DNA of 64,000 nucleotides, taken from Microvirga sp. VF16. Its GTDB lineage: Bacteria; Pseudomonadota; Alphaproteobacteria; Rhizobiales; Beijerinckiaceae. Positions 1 to 8,848 of this stretch are shown here, in pieces (the first letter of the stretch is position 1; every line of letters begins with the position of its first letter). Under the pieces are notes generated by a model. It was not told the DNA's origin and searched no databases. It saw nothing but the letters and a program-made list of their open reading frames with translations. The translations under genes were made by a program, and so were the position numbers. The stretch covers positions 1 to 64,000 of the forward strand of contig NZ_CP069356.1 in NCBI RefSeq assembly GCF_016864375.1, written 5' to 3'.

Positions 1-231
1 GATGGCAGTGCCATCGCGAACGTCGAGGGGAGTAAATTCTATTCCGGTCGAACCGAATGCGTCGGTTGTGGCAGCGCACTCCGCCTCGGTGGCGCCGGTG
101 GCCACGACTTGAGCGTCAAGATCGCGGAAAGCCCGCGCCGCGCCGAGCCCGATCCCGCTTGTGCCGCCGAGGACCAGCACTGTCCGGCCCCGAAAGAGCC
201 CTGGCGCGAAGGTATCCATCATGCCAGTCAT
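1..231 (-). CDS. SDR family oxidoreductase (N-terminal part)
   Basis: The minus strand reads from an ATG at 231 and is open to the window edge, so about 77 N-terminal residues are visible. Near residue 20 it has a beta strand and the Rossmann glycine motif GGTSGIG, followed by a short helix and a strand ending VVATGAT, as expected of a short-chain dehydrogenase/reductase. LDVRD near residue 70 fits the adenine-binding Asp region. The gene begins 8 bp after the TctA stop, so it is probably the last or a late gene of the tctCBA operon and would oxidise or reduce the imported acid. The catalytic Ser/Tyr/Lys lie outside the window. In-frame ATGs at 222 and 219 are alternative starts. Confidence 0.75.
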   Translation of the reverse strand, partial: MTGMMDTFAPGLFRGRTVLVLGGTSGIGLGAARAFRDLDAQVVATGATEAECAATTDAFGSTGIEFTPLDVRDGTAI

Positions 232-239
232 CTGTTTCC

Positions 240-1754
240 TCACAATGCCTGCTCTTGTTGCCGCCGAGGCCGAATGCGATTCCAGGACCAGATGAAAGCA
301 GGCCACAGCAGCGCGGCGATTGTCATCGCTGCCAGAACAGCCGAGACGGGACGATCGAAGAATGGCAGCAGGCTCCCATCGGACTTGATGAGCGACGTGA
401 CAAAGCTCTGTTCGACCATGGTGCCCATCACGATGCCGAGCACCATTGCGGCGACGGGATAGCCGTTGTTCTCCATCACGTAGCCGATGGCGCCGAAGGC
501 CGCGACGAGAACGACCGCGAATAGGTTGTTGCCGGTCGCGAAGGCTCCTACGGCGCAACAGACAAGGATTACCGGCATCACTGTCGCGCGGGGTGCCCGC
601 AGAACGGAGCTCGCCGCGCGGATCATGACGATCCCGAGCGGAATCATCAGGATATTCGCGAGAACAAAGATGATGTAGAGCGCGTACATGCTCGAGGCTC
701 TCTCTGTAAAGAGAGTCGGGCCGGGATTGAGCCCCTTCATGTACAGAACGCCGATGGCGATCGCGGTAATCGTATCTCCGGGGATGCCGAACAGCAGTGA
801 CGGCACCCAGCCACTCGCCAGGCTTGCGTTGTTGCTGGCTCCTGCTTCGACGAGGCCTTCTGGATGACCGGTGCCGAATTTCTGCGGTTCCTTGGAGAAC
901 CGCTTCGACATCGCATAACTGACCCAGGCCGCCATATCAGCGCCGGCTCCCGGCAGAACGCCAATGATGATGCCCACGATATTGCCCCGAGTCATCTGAC
1001 GCCAATATTTGCGGGTGAGGTCCAGTTGACCGGCCAGAATACTTCCGAACTTGCGACGCGGCAGGGGAGGCGGCTCGGGCGATACCATGGCGCGGATCAC
1101 CTCGGAGACCGCAAAGACGCCGACCAGGGCCGGAATCGGCTCGATGCCGCCAAGGAGTTCCGTGATTCCGAATGTGAAGCGAGGCACACCGCCGGGATTT
1201 TCCATGCCGATGCACGCAATGAGAAGCCCGAGCAACATGCTGGCAATTGCCTTCACGGGAGACGACCGCGCGACCAATGTGGCGCACATCAGGCCCAGAA
1301 AGGCGAGCCAGAAATACTCGAATGTCGAGAAGTTCAGTGCAAGCTCTGCGAGTGCGGGAGCCATCACGACGAGGGAGATCGTTCCGGCGATCCCTCCAAG
1401 TGCACTGAACCATAGACCTGCGCCGAGAGCGACTTCTGCCTGACCTTTCCGTGTCAACGCATAAGCCTCGTCCGTGTACGCAGCAGAAGCAGGTGTTCCG
1501 GGAATGCGCAGCAGACAGCCTGGAATATCTCCCGAGAAGATCGCCATGGCTGAAGCCGCGATGATCGAGGCGACCGCCGCGATCGGAGAGAGATAGAAGG
1601 TTACCGGCACCAGCAGTGCAGTCGCCATTGTGGCCGAAAGGCCGGGCAGCGATCCGATCACGAGTCCGTAGACCGACGACAGCAGGATCGCGATCAGCAC
1701 ATCGGGGGCAAGGACGAGACGGAAGGCTTCAATGAGTTCGTTCATGATCACCAC
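240..1754 (-). CDS. tctA: Tripartite tricarboxylate transporter, large permease TctA
   Basis: This 504-residue polytopic membrane protein is the large subunit of a TctABC secondary importer. The family signature GSLPGLSATMATALLVP lies near residue 33, and a second such glycine-rich loop (IIGVLPGAGADMAAW) near residue 260 reflects the internal two-fold repeat. About 11-12 hydrophobic segments can be seen, and the length matches the family norm of about 500. The start overlaps the end of tctB by 7 bases, so translation is probably coupled. TctA forms the cation-driven channel in the inner membrane and takes carboxylates from the periplasmic protein TctC. The substrate cannot be read from the sequence. 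Confidence 0.93.
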   Translation of the reverse strand: MVIMNELIEAFRLVLAPDVLIAILLSSVYGLVIGSLPGLSATMATALLVPVTFYLSPIAAVASIIAASAMAIFSGDIPGCLLRIPGTPASAAYTDEAYALTRKGQAEVALGAGLWFSALGGIAGTISLVVMAPALAELALNFSTFEYFWLAFLGLMCATLVARSSPVKAIASMLLGLLIACIGMENPGGVPRFTFGITELLGGIEPIPALVGVFAVSEVIRAMVSPEPPPLPRRKFGSILAGQLDLTRKYWRQMTRGNIVGIIIGVLPGAGADMAAWVSYAMSKRFSKEPQKFGTGHPEGLVEAGASNNASLASGWVPSLLFGIPGDTITAIAIGVLYMKGLNPGPTLFTERASSMYALYIIFVLANILMIPLGIVMIRAASSVLRAPRATVMPVILVCCAVGAFATGNNLFAVVLVAAFGAIGYVMENNGYPVAAMVLGIVMGTMVEQSFVTSLIKSDGSLLPFFDRPVSAVLAAMTIAALLWPAFIWSWNRIRPRRQQEQAL

Positions 1755-2245
1755 GGCATCGGGAGCAGACCGGCAGGCAGCGGGACACGCAGGAGCTTGT
1801 AGAAGATCAGGTGAATTGCAATCGGGGCGATCGCCGCCAGTGGCAATGCCACGGGCAGCTTGGCACCGAAGGCGAGTGCACCTGCAAAGATCATGGCAGC
1901 CGCCGTCGGGACGAATCCGAGGCGGTCGACGGCAACCACATAAAACAGAAGCAGACCGGGCGGCAGCAATGCACGAAGCCTATAGCTCAGAGGCTTCGTC
2001 GTTTGCGCGTGTTGCGGCGGACCTTCGACAGCCGCAAGATCGGCCTCCGCTTCCTCCTCGAAGCTGTGCCCGATTCCAAGGACGATCAGGACCCCGCACA
2101 GGACGAGGCCGATGCCGATCAGCATCGGGAACGCGCTGGGCCCGACGTCCTGACCCGGCACGGGAGGAAGCCGTGAGCCGCCAAAGGCAGCCAGCACGCC
2201 TAACGTGGCGACAAACGAACCGGTGATACGGTCAGACAACTGCAT
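1748..2245 (-). CDS. tctB: Tripartite tricarboxylate transporter, small permease TctB
   Basis: The small membrane subunit of the TctABC importer has about 165 residues and four hydrophobic segments, with a charged cytoplasmic loop (HSFEEEAEADLA) in the middle. I chose the ATG at 2245 (MQLSDRITG). The frame is open to 2350, but the extra 35 residues are Arg/Ser/Ala-rich, not hydrophobic, and would make the protein longer than family members. A purine-rich AGAGAAA lies upstream of 2245. It overlaps tctA by 7 bases and follows tctC at 138 bp. Confidence 0.85.
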   Translation of the reverse strand: MQLSDRITGSFVATLGVLAAFGGSRLPPVPGQDVGPSAFPMLIGIGLVLCGVLIVLGIGHSFEEEAEADLAAVEGPPQHAQTTKPLSYRLRALLPPGLLLFYVVAVDRLGFVPTAAAMIFAGALAFGAKLPVALPLAAIAPIAIHLIFYKLLRVPLPAGLLPMPW

Positions 2246-2383
2246 CGACGGATTTCTCTTCGGACGGAGGAACAGAAGGGATCCAGACGCCTTTGCCGAA
2301 GCGAAGGCAACCGGTCGGGCGGAGCACACACTTGCCATCGCCGCCGGCATGGGAGGACGGAGGCCGCTTCGGCCTCATTCCGT

Positions 2384-3379
2384 CTATGCCTTGGCCAAGC
2401 CTGCGGCCTTCATGGCCTCGCCCATCTGCCGGTCCGACTCGTCCATGAACTGGCCGAACTCGGCTTTCTCGGCCCATTTGATCCCGAAGCCCCGACCGCT
2501 CATGAACTCCTTGTATTCCTTGGAGTCGTAAACCTCCTTGAGAACAGCAACCAGTTTGTCCTGGACGTCTGCCGGGAGGCCCTTGGGGCCGGCAATGCCG
2601 CGCCACACGCCGACAGATTTGTGGGGACCCATCTGTTCGTCGAGTGTCGGTACGTTTGGGAATTGCGGGTTCCGTTCCGGCGCGAGGATGGCAAGGCTCT
2701 TGGCGCGACCTGCATCGATCATGGGCCGGGCTTCAGGGAGCGAGCAAGGCACGATGTCGATACCGCCCGCGGCCAGATCCTGCATCCCCGGCGCGGCGCC
2801 GTTCGATGGCACCCAGGCCACGTGGTTGGGTTGAAGACCCAGTGATTGCAGCCAACCCACGAGGGCCAGGTGCCAGATACCGCCCTGACCCGTCCCCGAG
2901 GCTTTCAGCTTCCCGGGAGGTGCCGCCTTGATGGCGTCGGCCAATTCCTTGATGTTCTTGTAAGGACTGTCAGCCTTCACCTGGATGGCCGGCGCATCGA
3001 CATTCATGAGTGCCAGAGGCGTATAACTTCTCGGCGTCAGCTCCGTCATCCCCTGCCAATGCATCATCGCAATTTCGACCGTGAGCAGGCCGATCGTGTA
3101 GCCATCCGGTGCCGCGCTGGAGATCGCCGCATGTCCGACCACACCGTTCCCACCTGTCCGGTTCACCACATTGACAGGCTGACCGAGTTTTTGCTCCATC
3201 ACTTGTCCGATGATGCGCGCCGTCGCATCGGTGCCGCCGCCTGCGCCCCATGGGCAGATCAGCGTGATCGGCCGATTGGGATAATTGGATTGTGAGAAAC
3301 TTGGTTTGAGCCCAACAACTGAACTTGCAAGTACAGTGGATGCCGACGCGACGAAACCGCGCCTAGTAAATGAAGTCAT
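2384..3379 (-). CDS. tctC: Tripartite tricarboxylate transporter substrate-binding protein TctC
   Basis: This 331-residue periplasmic binding protein is the first gene of the tctCBA-SDR group. The N-terminus has a twin-arginine type signal (TRRGFVASAS, then a hydrophobic stretch, cleavage near SFSQS), implying export of a folded protein. The mature part opens with YPNRPITLICPWGAGGGTD, the hallmark of the TctC/Bug family, whose loop binds carboxylates through backbone amides and water. It delivers the ligand to TctAB. The ligand is unknown; the neighbouring RraA, BKACE and hydroxyacid dehydrogenase genes make an organic acid plausible. Confidence 0.92.
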   Translation of the reverse strand: MTSFTRRGFVASASTVLASSVVGLKPSFSQSNYPNRPITLICPWGAGGGTDATARIIGQVMEQKLGQPVNVVNRTGGNGVVGHAAISSAAPDGYTIGLLTVEIAMMHWQGMTELTPRSYTPLALMNVDAPAIQVKADSPYKNIKELADAIKAAPPGKLKASGTGQGGIWHLALVGWLQSLGLQPNHVAWVPSNGAAPGMQDLAAGGIDIVPCSLPEARPMIDAGRAKSLAILAPERNPQFPNVPTLDEQMGPHKSVGVWRGIAGPKGLPADVQDKLVAVLKEVYDSKEYKEFMSGRGFGIKWAEKAEFGQFMDESDRQMGEAMKAAGLAKA

Positions 3380-3537
3380 GCAATTCCTCCCAGCTCATCC
3401 CCAGCCATGGCCTCACCTGTTCCCGGCGCTTGACCTAAATGTATTCTACGTGAGCTTCCCATCGGTGCAATCAATTTGCTCTACGTTGGCACTACAATCT
3501 TGCGGCCGTATCGAAGGCCGCTTTTGGATCAGAGGCT

Positions 3538-4242
3538 CTAGTGGACGTCCTCTGCCTCACCCCAAGCCTCTATGAGCTTCTCCACGGTGAAACCTGGGCT
3601 ACGGGCAACCTTTAGGACAGGAGCTTCCTTTCTCGTCACAACGTCAATAGCGCGGGGAAGCTCGAGGGCGATCCGGGGATCGATAATGACTGCGCCATGC
3701 CGGTCCGCATGGAGCAGATCACTGGACCTGACTTTCAGTCCGAAGATCTCCACCGGACAATCGAACGCCTCGATGTGGACGAAGGCATGACTCGGGCTCA
3801 GCGAGCCAGCCAGGATCTGAAACCCGGGATCGATAGCGCCAAGGTCGCGCATCGAACCGTTGGTCAGGACGCCTTGGGCCCCTAGACCCTTATGGATTGC
3901 CACGTTGACCTCACCCCAGAATGCTCCGAGCCCGGGCCGGGAGTCGATATCCTGAAGAACCACCATGACAGGACCGGGGTGAGCCGCGACATATCTGTAA
4001 TAGGCGATCCGACGCGCCCTCACTGTCTCGGGCGATTCTTCGGCCGGTTGCGAGCTTCGGATCAGCCCCGTGCGGGCGTAGCCCACTATGGCAGGGAGGC
4101 TCGGATGGGCGGCAAGCACTGGCTCTGTTGTGAAGCCCTCCGCCGTCCGGTGGCCCAGGACGAGCTCGATTGCGTTGCAGACCGTCGGCGTATCAACAGC
4201 CGCCAAGGCAGCGAACACTTCAGGAGACAGCACTTGTTCCAT
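3538..4242 (-). CDS. RraA-like aldolase/decarboxylase family protein
   Basis: This protein of about 234 residues has the RraA/dimethylmenaquinone-methyltransferase-like fold. Characterised members include 4-hydroxy-4-methyl-2-oxoglutarate aldolases and oxaloacetate decarboxylases. The motif NGSMRDLGAI corresponds to the family G-x-x-R-D active-site loop that holds the divalent metal and the 2-oxo acid, and LLHADRHGAVII is the conserved second motif. I chose the ATG at 4242 (MEQVLSPE) because GGGAAAG precedes it; an ATG at 4275 lacks a ribosome site. Gaps of about 150 bp lie on both sides. In this setting an aldolase or decarboxylase acting on a catabolic keto acid is likelier than a regulator of RNase E. 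Confidence 0.8.
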   Translation of the reverse strand: MEQVLSPEVFAALAAVDTPTVCNAIELVLGHRTAEGFTTEPVLAAHPSLPAIVGYARTGLIRSSQPAEESPETVRARRIAYYRYVAAHPGPVMVVLQDIDSRPGLGAFWGEVNVAIHKGLGAQGVLTNGSMRDLGAIDPGFQILAGSLSPSHAFVHIEAFDCPVEIFGLKVRSSDLLHADRHGAVIIDPRIALELPRAIDVVTRKEAPVLKVARSPGFTVEKLIEAWGEAEDVH

Positions 4243-4424
4243 TTTCAAGCTTTCCCGCTTCAAATGAATTGGCATTCAAAGGACCCAGCAGCCTCAGGCG
4301 GCGCACTCCCAGACATTGTTCTGGGGCTCACCACCGGCGAGTAGGGGGCGCTTTAATATCTAAAGGCAGGCTCCATTCGGACGACAAGCCGTATGGCAAC
4401 AATCATCCGGGCAAGACTGATGCG

Positions 4425-5351
4425 CTAGAAGTTGACGCGGTCACCTCCTTTGAGCGACAGGATGTTGCGCGCATCGTCAGGAGTGGCGATTTCCAGTCCA
4501 AGTCCGTCGATAATCTGACGCGCCATTTTCACCTGTTGCGCATTGGATTCTGCAAGCTTGCCAGGACCAATCCAAAGGGAATCTTCCAAACCGACACGGA
4601 CATTGCCCCCCATAGCCGCAGCTTGGGCCGCGATGGAAAGCTGGTTCTTACCCGCCCCAAGGACCGACCATTGGTAGTCGTTCCCGAACAGCCGGTCGGC
4701 CGTGCGCTTCATGTGCGCCACGTCCTCGGGATGCGGACCAATGCCGCCCAGAAGACCGAAGACGCTTTGGACGAAGAGAGGCGGCTTGATGAGGCCACGA
4801 TCCACGAAGTGGGCGAGAGTATAGAGGTGGCCGATGTCGTAGCACTCGACCTCGAAGCGTGTGCCATTCTCGGCGCAGGTCGTCAGGATGTATTCGATGT
4901 CGGTGAAGGTGTTGCGGAAGATCCGGTCGCGTGAGCCCTCAAGGTAAGGCTGCTCCCAATCGTACTTGAACTCCTTGAACCGGTTGAGCATCGGATAGAG
5001 TCCGAAATTCATCGAGCCCATGTTGAGAGAGGCGACTTCCGGCTTGAAATGGGCCGCAGGACGAACGCGCTCCTCCACCAGCATGGTCGGCGCACCGCCT
5101 GTCGTGATGTTGATGACGCAGTTGCTGCGCTGCTTCACCACCTGCAGGAAGGGGGCGAACGCCTCCGGCGACTGATCAGGCTTGCCGTTCTTCGGATCAC
5201 GCGCGTGCAGATGCACGATCGCAGCACCAGCCTCCGCCGCGCCGATGGCGGCTTCCGCGATCTCCTCAGGGGTCATCGGCAGGTGAGGCGACATGGATGG
5301 CGTATGAATCGCGCCGGTCACGGCGCACGTGATGATGACTTTGCGGGCCAT
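4425..5351 (-). CDS. BKACE family beta-keto acid cleavage enzyme (DUF849)
   Basis: This 308-residue TIM-barrel enzyme condenses a beta-keto acid with acetyl-CoA and cleaves it, giving acetoacetate and a new acyl-CoA. The zinc-ligand motif HLHARDPKNGKPDQ lies near residue 47, INITTGG near residue 85, and a late acidic residue sits in VGLEDSLW, all as in Kce and the 3-dehydrocarnitine cleavage enzyme. The ATG at 5351 follows AGAAGGA; an ATG 27 bases further out would overlap the upstream gene. It lies directly downstream of a 3-hydroxyacyl-CoA-dehydrogenase-like gene that could supply the keto acid, the same pairing as in carnitine catabolism. Confidence 0.9.
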   Translation of the reverse strand: MARKVIITCAVTGAIHTPSMSPHLPMTPEEIAEAAIGAAEAGAAIVHLHARDPKNGKPDQSPEAFAPFLQVVKQRSNCVINITTGGAPTMLVEERVRPAAHFKPEVASLNMGSMNFGLYPMLNRFKEFKYDWEQPYLEGSRDRIFRNTFTDIEYILTTCAENGTRFEVECYDIGHLYTLAHFVDRGLIKPPLFVQSVFGLLGGIGPHPEDVAHMKRTADRLFGNDYQWSVLGAGKNQLSIAAQAAAMGGNVRVGLEDSLWIGPGKLAESNAQQVKMARQIIDGLGLEIATPDDARNILSLKGGDRVNF

Positions 5352-5374
5352 GGACTTGGATCCTTCTCGGGAGA

Positions 5375-6307
5375 TCACTGATCTGGTTGTGAGTGCTTGT
5401 GCGCCTTCAGGGCTGCCAGGCGTTTGTCCCGCCAGGCGGAGCGCCGTGCGAGCGCATCGGGTTCCGGCGTTTGACCCCAGGCCTCCAGGATGCGGCTTAC
5501 ATTCTCCTTGTCCCAGACATCGGGCTTGGCAGGATCCTCGGAGAGACGGCGGTAGAAGCCCGTATAGCGGTCGCAGTAATCGGCGATGCCGCCGGGCGCG
5601 TTGAGCTCAATGGTCTCGAAGGGGCCAAGAAACGACCAGCGCAGGCCGAGACCATCCTTGAGGGTCTTGTCGAGATCCTGCGGACTCACCACGCCATCGC
5701 CGACGAGCCTGAACGCCTCTGCCAAGAGAGCGCCCTGAAGGCGGTTGAGGACGAAACCCTCGACCTCGCGGTTCACAATGATCGGCACCTGCTCGACGCT
5801 CTCGTAGATTTCTCGCGCACGAGCGAGCGTCTCGGGTGCCGTCCAGGGGGCTCCGCAGAGCTCGACGAGCGGCACGAGGTGTGGAGGGTTGACCGGATGC
5901 GCCACGAGGCAGCGGGCGCGCCCCGACAGCCCCTCGGTGAAGTGGGACGCAACGATCGCGGAGGTCGACGAAGCAAGGATGCAATCCGCCGGGGCGAGCC
6001 GGTCGAGCTCCGCAAAAATTGCACGTTTGATCTCGACGGTTTCGGGGCTATTTTCCTGAACAAGGTCAGCTCCGCTCACGGCCTCCGCAAGCGAGGGCAC
6101 GGCGACGACGCGCTCGGATGCATTTTCTGGGTTGGTGACAAGGCCATGCCGTGCAAGCTCCTTGAGGCCTTCGCGGACGAGGCTAGGCGCCTTCCCAAGC
6201 GTTTCCGAGTCCGGGTCGGTGATGCGCACACTCCAGCCGGCCCGCGCGAAGACGATCGCCCAGGACCGGCCGATCAGACCCGCACCAATGATTGCAGCAC
6301 TCGGCAT
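5375..6307 (-). CDS. 3-hydroxyacyl-CoA dehydrogenase family hydroxyacid dehydrogenase
   Basis: This 310-residue NAD-dependent dehydrogenase has the Rossmann motif AAIIGAGLIGRSWA at the extreme N-terminus and the catalytic-His region HPVNPPHLVPLVEL near residue 130. The layout and length match L-carnitine dehydrogenase and lambda-crystallin/L-gulonate dehydrogenase relatives better than the fatty-acid enzymes. The ATG at 6307 follows GGGAGATGG. It sits between the Liv transporter and the BKACE gene, so I infer that it oxidises an imported beta-hydroxy acid to the beta-keto acid used by BKACE. The thioesterase usually present in carnitine operons is missing here, so carnitine is only one candidate substrate. 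Confidence 0.85.
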   Translation of the reverse strand: MPSAAIIGAGLIGRSWAIVFARAGWSVRITDPDSETLGKAPSLVREGLKELARHGLVTNPENASERVVAVPSLAEAVSGADLVQENSPETVEIKRAIFAELDRLAPADCILASSTSAIVASHFTEGLSGRARCLVAHPVNPPHLVPLVELCGAPWTAPETLARAREIYESVEQVPIIVNREVEGFVLNRLQGALLAEAFRLVGDGVVSPQDLDKTLKDGLGLRWSFLGPFETIELNAPGGIADYCDRYTGFYRRLSEDPAKPDVWDKENVSRILEAWGQTPEPDALARRSAWRDKRLAALKAHKHSQPDQ

Positions 6308-6327
6308 TCCGCCATCTCCCTCAAGGC

Positions 6328-8844
6328 TTACAGCCACAGGACCTTGCGGCGAAGCGCAAGGTCGTCCCGCAGGTCCTTCGATGGACCGGTATGAATCACT
6401 CGCCCGCGTTCGAGTGCGACCGTCCGGTCGGACAAGGCGAGCGCGAGGTCGAGGTGGTGGTCGACAATGATGATCGAAACCTCGTGCCGGAGCTTGTCGA
6501 AGCTCTCGAAGAGTTGCTCCACGATCGCCGGGGCAAGACCTTCAAAGGGTTCGTCGAGGAGGAGTACCTTCACATCGCCCGAGAGAGCGCGTGCGACTGC
6601 CACCATCTGCTGCTCGCCGCCGGAGAGGAAATCCGCCGGGGTGTCGAGCCTCTCGCGGATGCGTGGGAAGTACTCGAAGATCCTGTCCAAATCCCAATGA
6701 ATGCCATGTCCGGTCTTGCGCTTAAGCCGTCCGAGTTCGAGGTTCTGGGCCACGGTCATTCCTGCAAAAAGTCCGCGTCCCTGTGGTACATAGCCTATTC
6801 CCAGACGCGCGATCTCGGCAGAAGACCTGCCCGCGATCTCCTCGCTGTCGAGCCTGATCGAGCCCGACGAGGGCGGCGCGATGCCGATCAGCGTCTTGAG
6901 CAGGGTCGACTTGCCGGCGCCGTTGCGTCCAAGAAGCGCAACAATCTCATGCTGGTGCACGTCGAAGGATATATCCACCAGAACGTGGCTTTTGCCGTAG
7001 AACGTATTGATCTTTTCCGCCGTGAGCACTGTCCTGGGCTCTGCGGCGCTTTCGCGAAACTTCGCGGCGACGGTCGCTGCGCCCGAGCCGATATAGATCT
7101 CCTGGACCTTCAGGCTTGAGCGTGCATCCTCGACGGTTCCATCGACCAGTACTTGGCCTGCGTTCATCACCGTGACGGCATCGGCGATCTGGAACACACG
7201 GTCGATATCATGTTCGACGAGAAGCATCGGAATATCCGCGGAGATGCGCTTGATGATGTCGCCGATGCGCTGGCGCTCCGCGGCGGCAAGGCCTGCCAAT
7301 GGTTCATCGAGCAGAAGAACCCTCGGTTTCGTAGCAAGCGCCAAGCCCATGTCCAAGAGGCGCTGCCCGCCATACGAGAGGGCACCCGCCTCGGCCTGTT
7401 CGATGCCGGCGACGCCGAGATACCGGATCACCGCCGAAGTCTCGGCTTCGATGAGCTTGATGGACCTCGCCGCAATCCACGGATTGAGACGCTGTGGATG
7501 GCGTGCCTGCACGGCGAGGCGGACATTCTCTTCGACCGTTAGCGCCGGGAATAGGTTCGTGATCTGAAACGAGCGCCCAATTCCAGCTTGCGTGATCGCT
7601 TCAGGAGAAAGCCCGGCAATGGAGCGGCCCCGGAGGAGTACGTCACCTTCATCAGGCTTGTAGTACCCGGAGATCAGGTTGAAGGCCGTTGTTTTGCCGG
7701 CGCCGTTTGGACCGATCAGGGCATGGAGGCTACGGTCGCGCACCGCGATGTTGACGGCTTGAACAGCCTTGAGTGCGCCAAAGCTCTTCGTTATACCACG
7801 CGCCTCGAGGATGATGCCATCCACGTGGTCGGAGGGCTTTAGAAACGGCGGCAGAGGCTCATCGGTCAGGGTGCGACCAGCCATAGCGGCCTCTTCCGTC
7901 ACTTTGGCCCGGAATGGAGCGGCGATCCGCTGTGCAATCCCGATCAGTCCTGTCGGCGACAGGACGATGAATCCAACGAATAGGATGCCGAAGTAGAGCA
8001 GCCATTGAGGGGTCCAGATCGACAGGAACTCACGGAACAGGATGTAGAAGAGAGCCCCAAGGGCAGGTCCGAGGAAACTGCGCATCCCGCCGATCACCAC
8101 CATGGCAATCAACTCGCCTGAGAAGGCAACGGAAAGAGGTTCGGCCGAGGCAAAGCGATGGTTGAAGACCGATAGGATGCCCGCAACACCAACGACCGTC
8201 GCAGATACTACGAACCCGAGAAGCTTATAACGGTTTGTGGGATAGCCGAGAAAGCGGGCGCGCTGCTCGTTTTCTCGGATCGCTACCAGCACGCTCCCGA
8301 CTGGAGAATTGTGAAAGCGCAACAGGAAGAGGCAGACGGCAAACGCCACAGCCACCGTGAACCAGTAATAGGTCCAGTCCGAGCTCAGATCGAGACCGAT
8401 CACGCTTGTGCGGACGACGCCGCCGAGGCCACTCTCGCCGCCCGTCAATGCCGTCCAGCGGTAAGCGACAGCAAAGAGCATGGCCGATAGTGCAAGCGTC
8501 AATAGCGAGAAGTAGACACCGCGCCGCCGCAGGATGAGCGCTCCGAGAAGAGACGACGCTATGGCAATAAAGACGATGGCAAAGAGAGTCGGAAGAACGA
8601 CGCCCTCCGGAAACCAGTGGATCTGGCTCAATGCCGCCGCGTAGGCACCAAGCCCGAACCAGACACCGTGCCCGAATGAGACGAGACCCGTATAGCCGAC
8701 CAGAACGTTCAGTCCCAGGCAGGCGATGGCGAACACCACTACATCGATTGACGAGCGAAGCGGCAGGCCGATGGGATCAAGGAGGAAGGGAAGCAGAATG
8801 AGCGCTGCTACCGCGATGAGGAGAGGCCAGTAATTCGTCCGCAT
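6328..8844 (-). CDS. Branched-chain amino acid-type ABC transporter, LivM-LivG-LivF fusion
   Basis: One uninterrupted 838-residue frame carries three proteins that are usually separate. Residues 1-310 are a LivM permease with about ten membrane segments and the motif GLVSFGHGVWFGLGAY. Residues 343-590 are a LivG ATPase with Walker A GPNGAGKTT, signature LSYGGQRLL (family consensus LSGGQ) and Walker B VLLLDEP. Residues 604-838 are a LivF ATPase with Walker A GRNGAGKST, signature LSGGEQQ and a DHHLD switch region. A short linker rich in acidic residues and Pro joins permease to LivG. LivH begins 5 bp upstream. The fusion fixes a 1:1:1 stoichiometry of half transporter to ATPases. LivM-LivG fusions are familiar; the triple fusion is less usual. 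Confidence 0.93.
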   Translation of the reverse strand: MRTNYWPLLIAVAALILLPFLLDPIGLPLRSSIDVVVFAIACLGLNVLVGYTGLVSFGHGVWFGLGAYAAALSQIHWFPEGVVLPTLFAIVFIAIASSLLGALILRRRGVYFSLLTLALSAMLFAVAYRWTALTGGESGLGGVVRTSVIGLDLSSDWTYYWFTVAVAFAVCLFLLRFHNSPVGSVLVAIRENEQRARFLGYPTNRYKLLGFVVSATVVGVAGILSVFNHRFASAEPLSVAFSGELIAMVVIGGMRSFLGPALGALFYILFREFLSIWTPQWLLYFGILFVGFIVLSPTGLIGIAQRIAAPFRAKVTEEAAMAGRTLTDEPLPPFLKPSDHVDGIILEARGITKSFGALKAVQAVNIAVRDRSLHALIGPNGAGKTTAFNLISGYYKPDEGDVLLRGRSIAGLSPEAITQAGIGRSFQITNLFPALTVEENVRLAVQARHPQRLNPWIAARSIKLIEAETSAVIRYLGVAGIEQAEAGALSYGGQRLLDMGLALATKPRVLLLDEPLAGLAAAERQRIGDIIKRISADIPMLLVEHDIDRVFQIADAVTVMNAGQVLVDGTVEDARSSLKVQEIYIGSGAATVAAKFRESAAEPRTVLTAEKINTFYGKSHVLVDISFDVHQHEIVALLGRNGAGKSTLLKTLIGIAPPSSGSIRLDSEEIAGRSSAEIARLGIGYVPQGRGLFAGMTVAQNLELGRLKRKTGHGIHWDLDRIFEYFPRIRERLDTPADFLSGGEQQMVAVARALSGDVKVLLLDEPFEGLAPAIVEQLFESFDKLRHEVSIIIVDHHLDLALALSDRTVALERGRVIHTGPSKDLRDDLALRRKVLWL

Positions 8845-8848
8845 AAAC

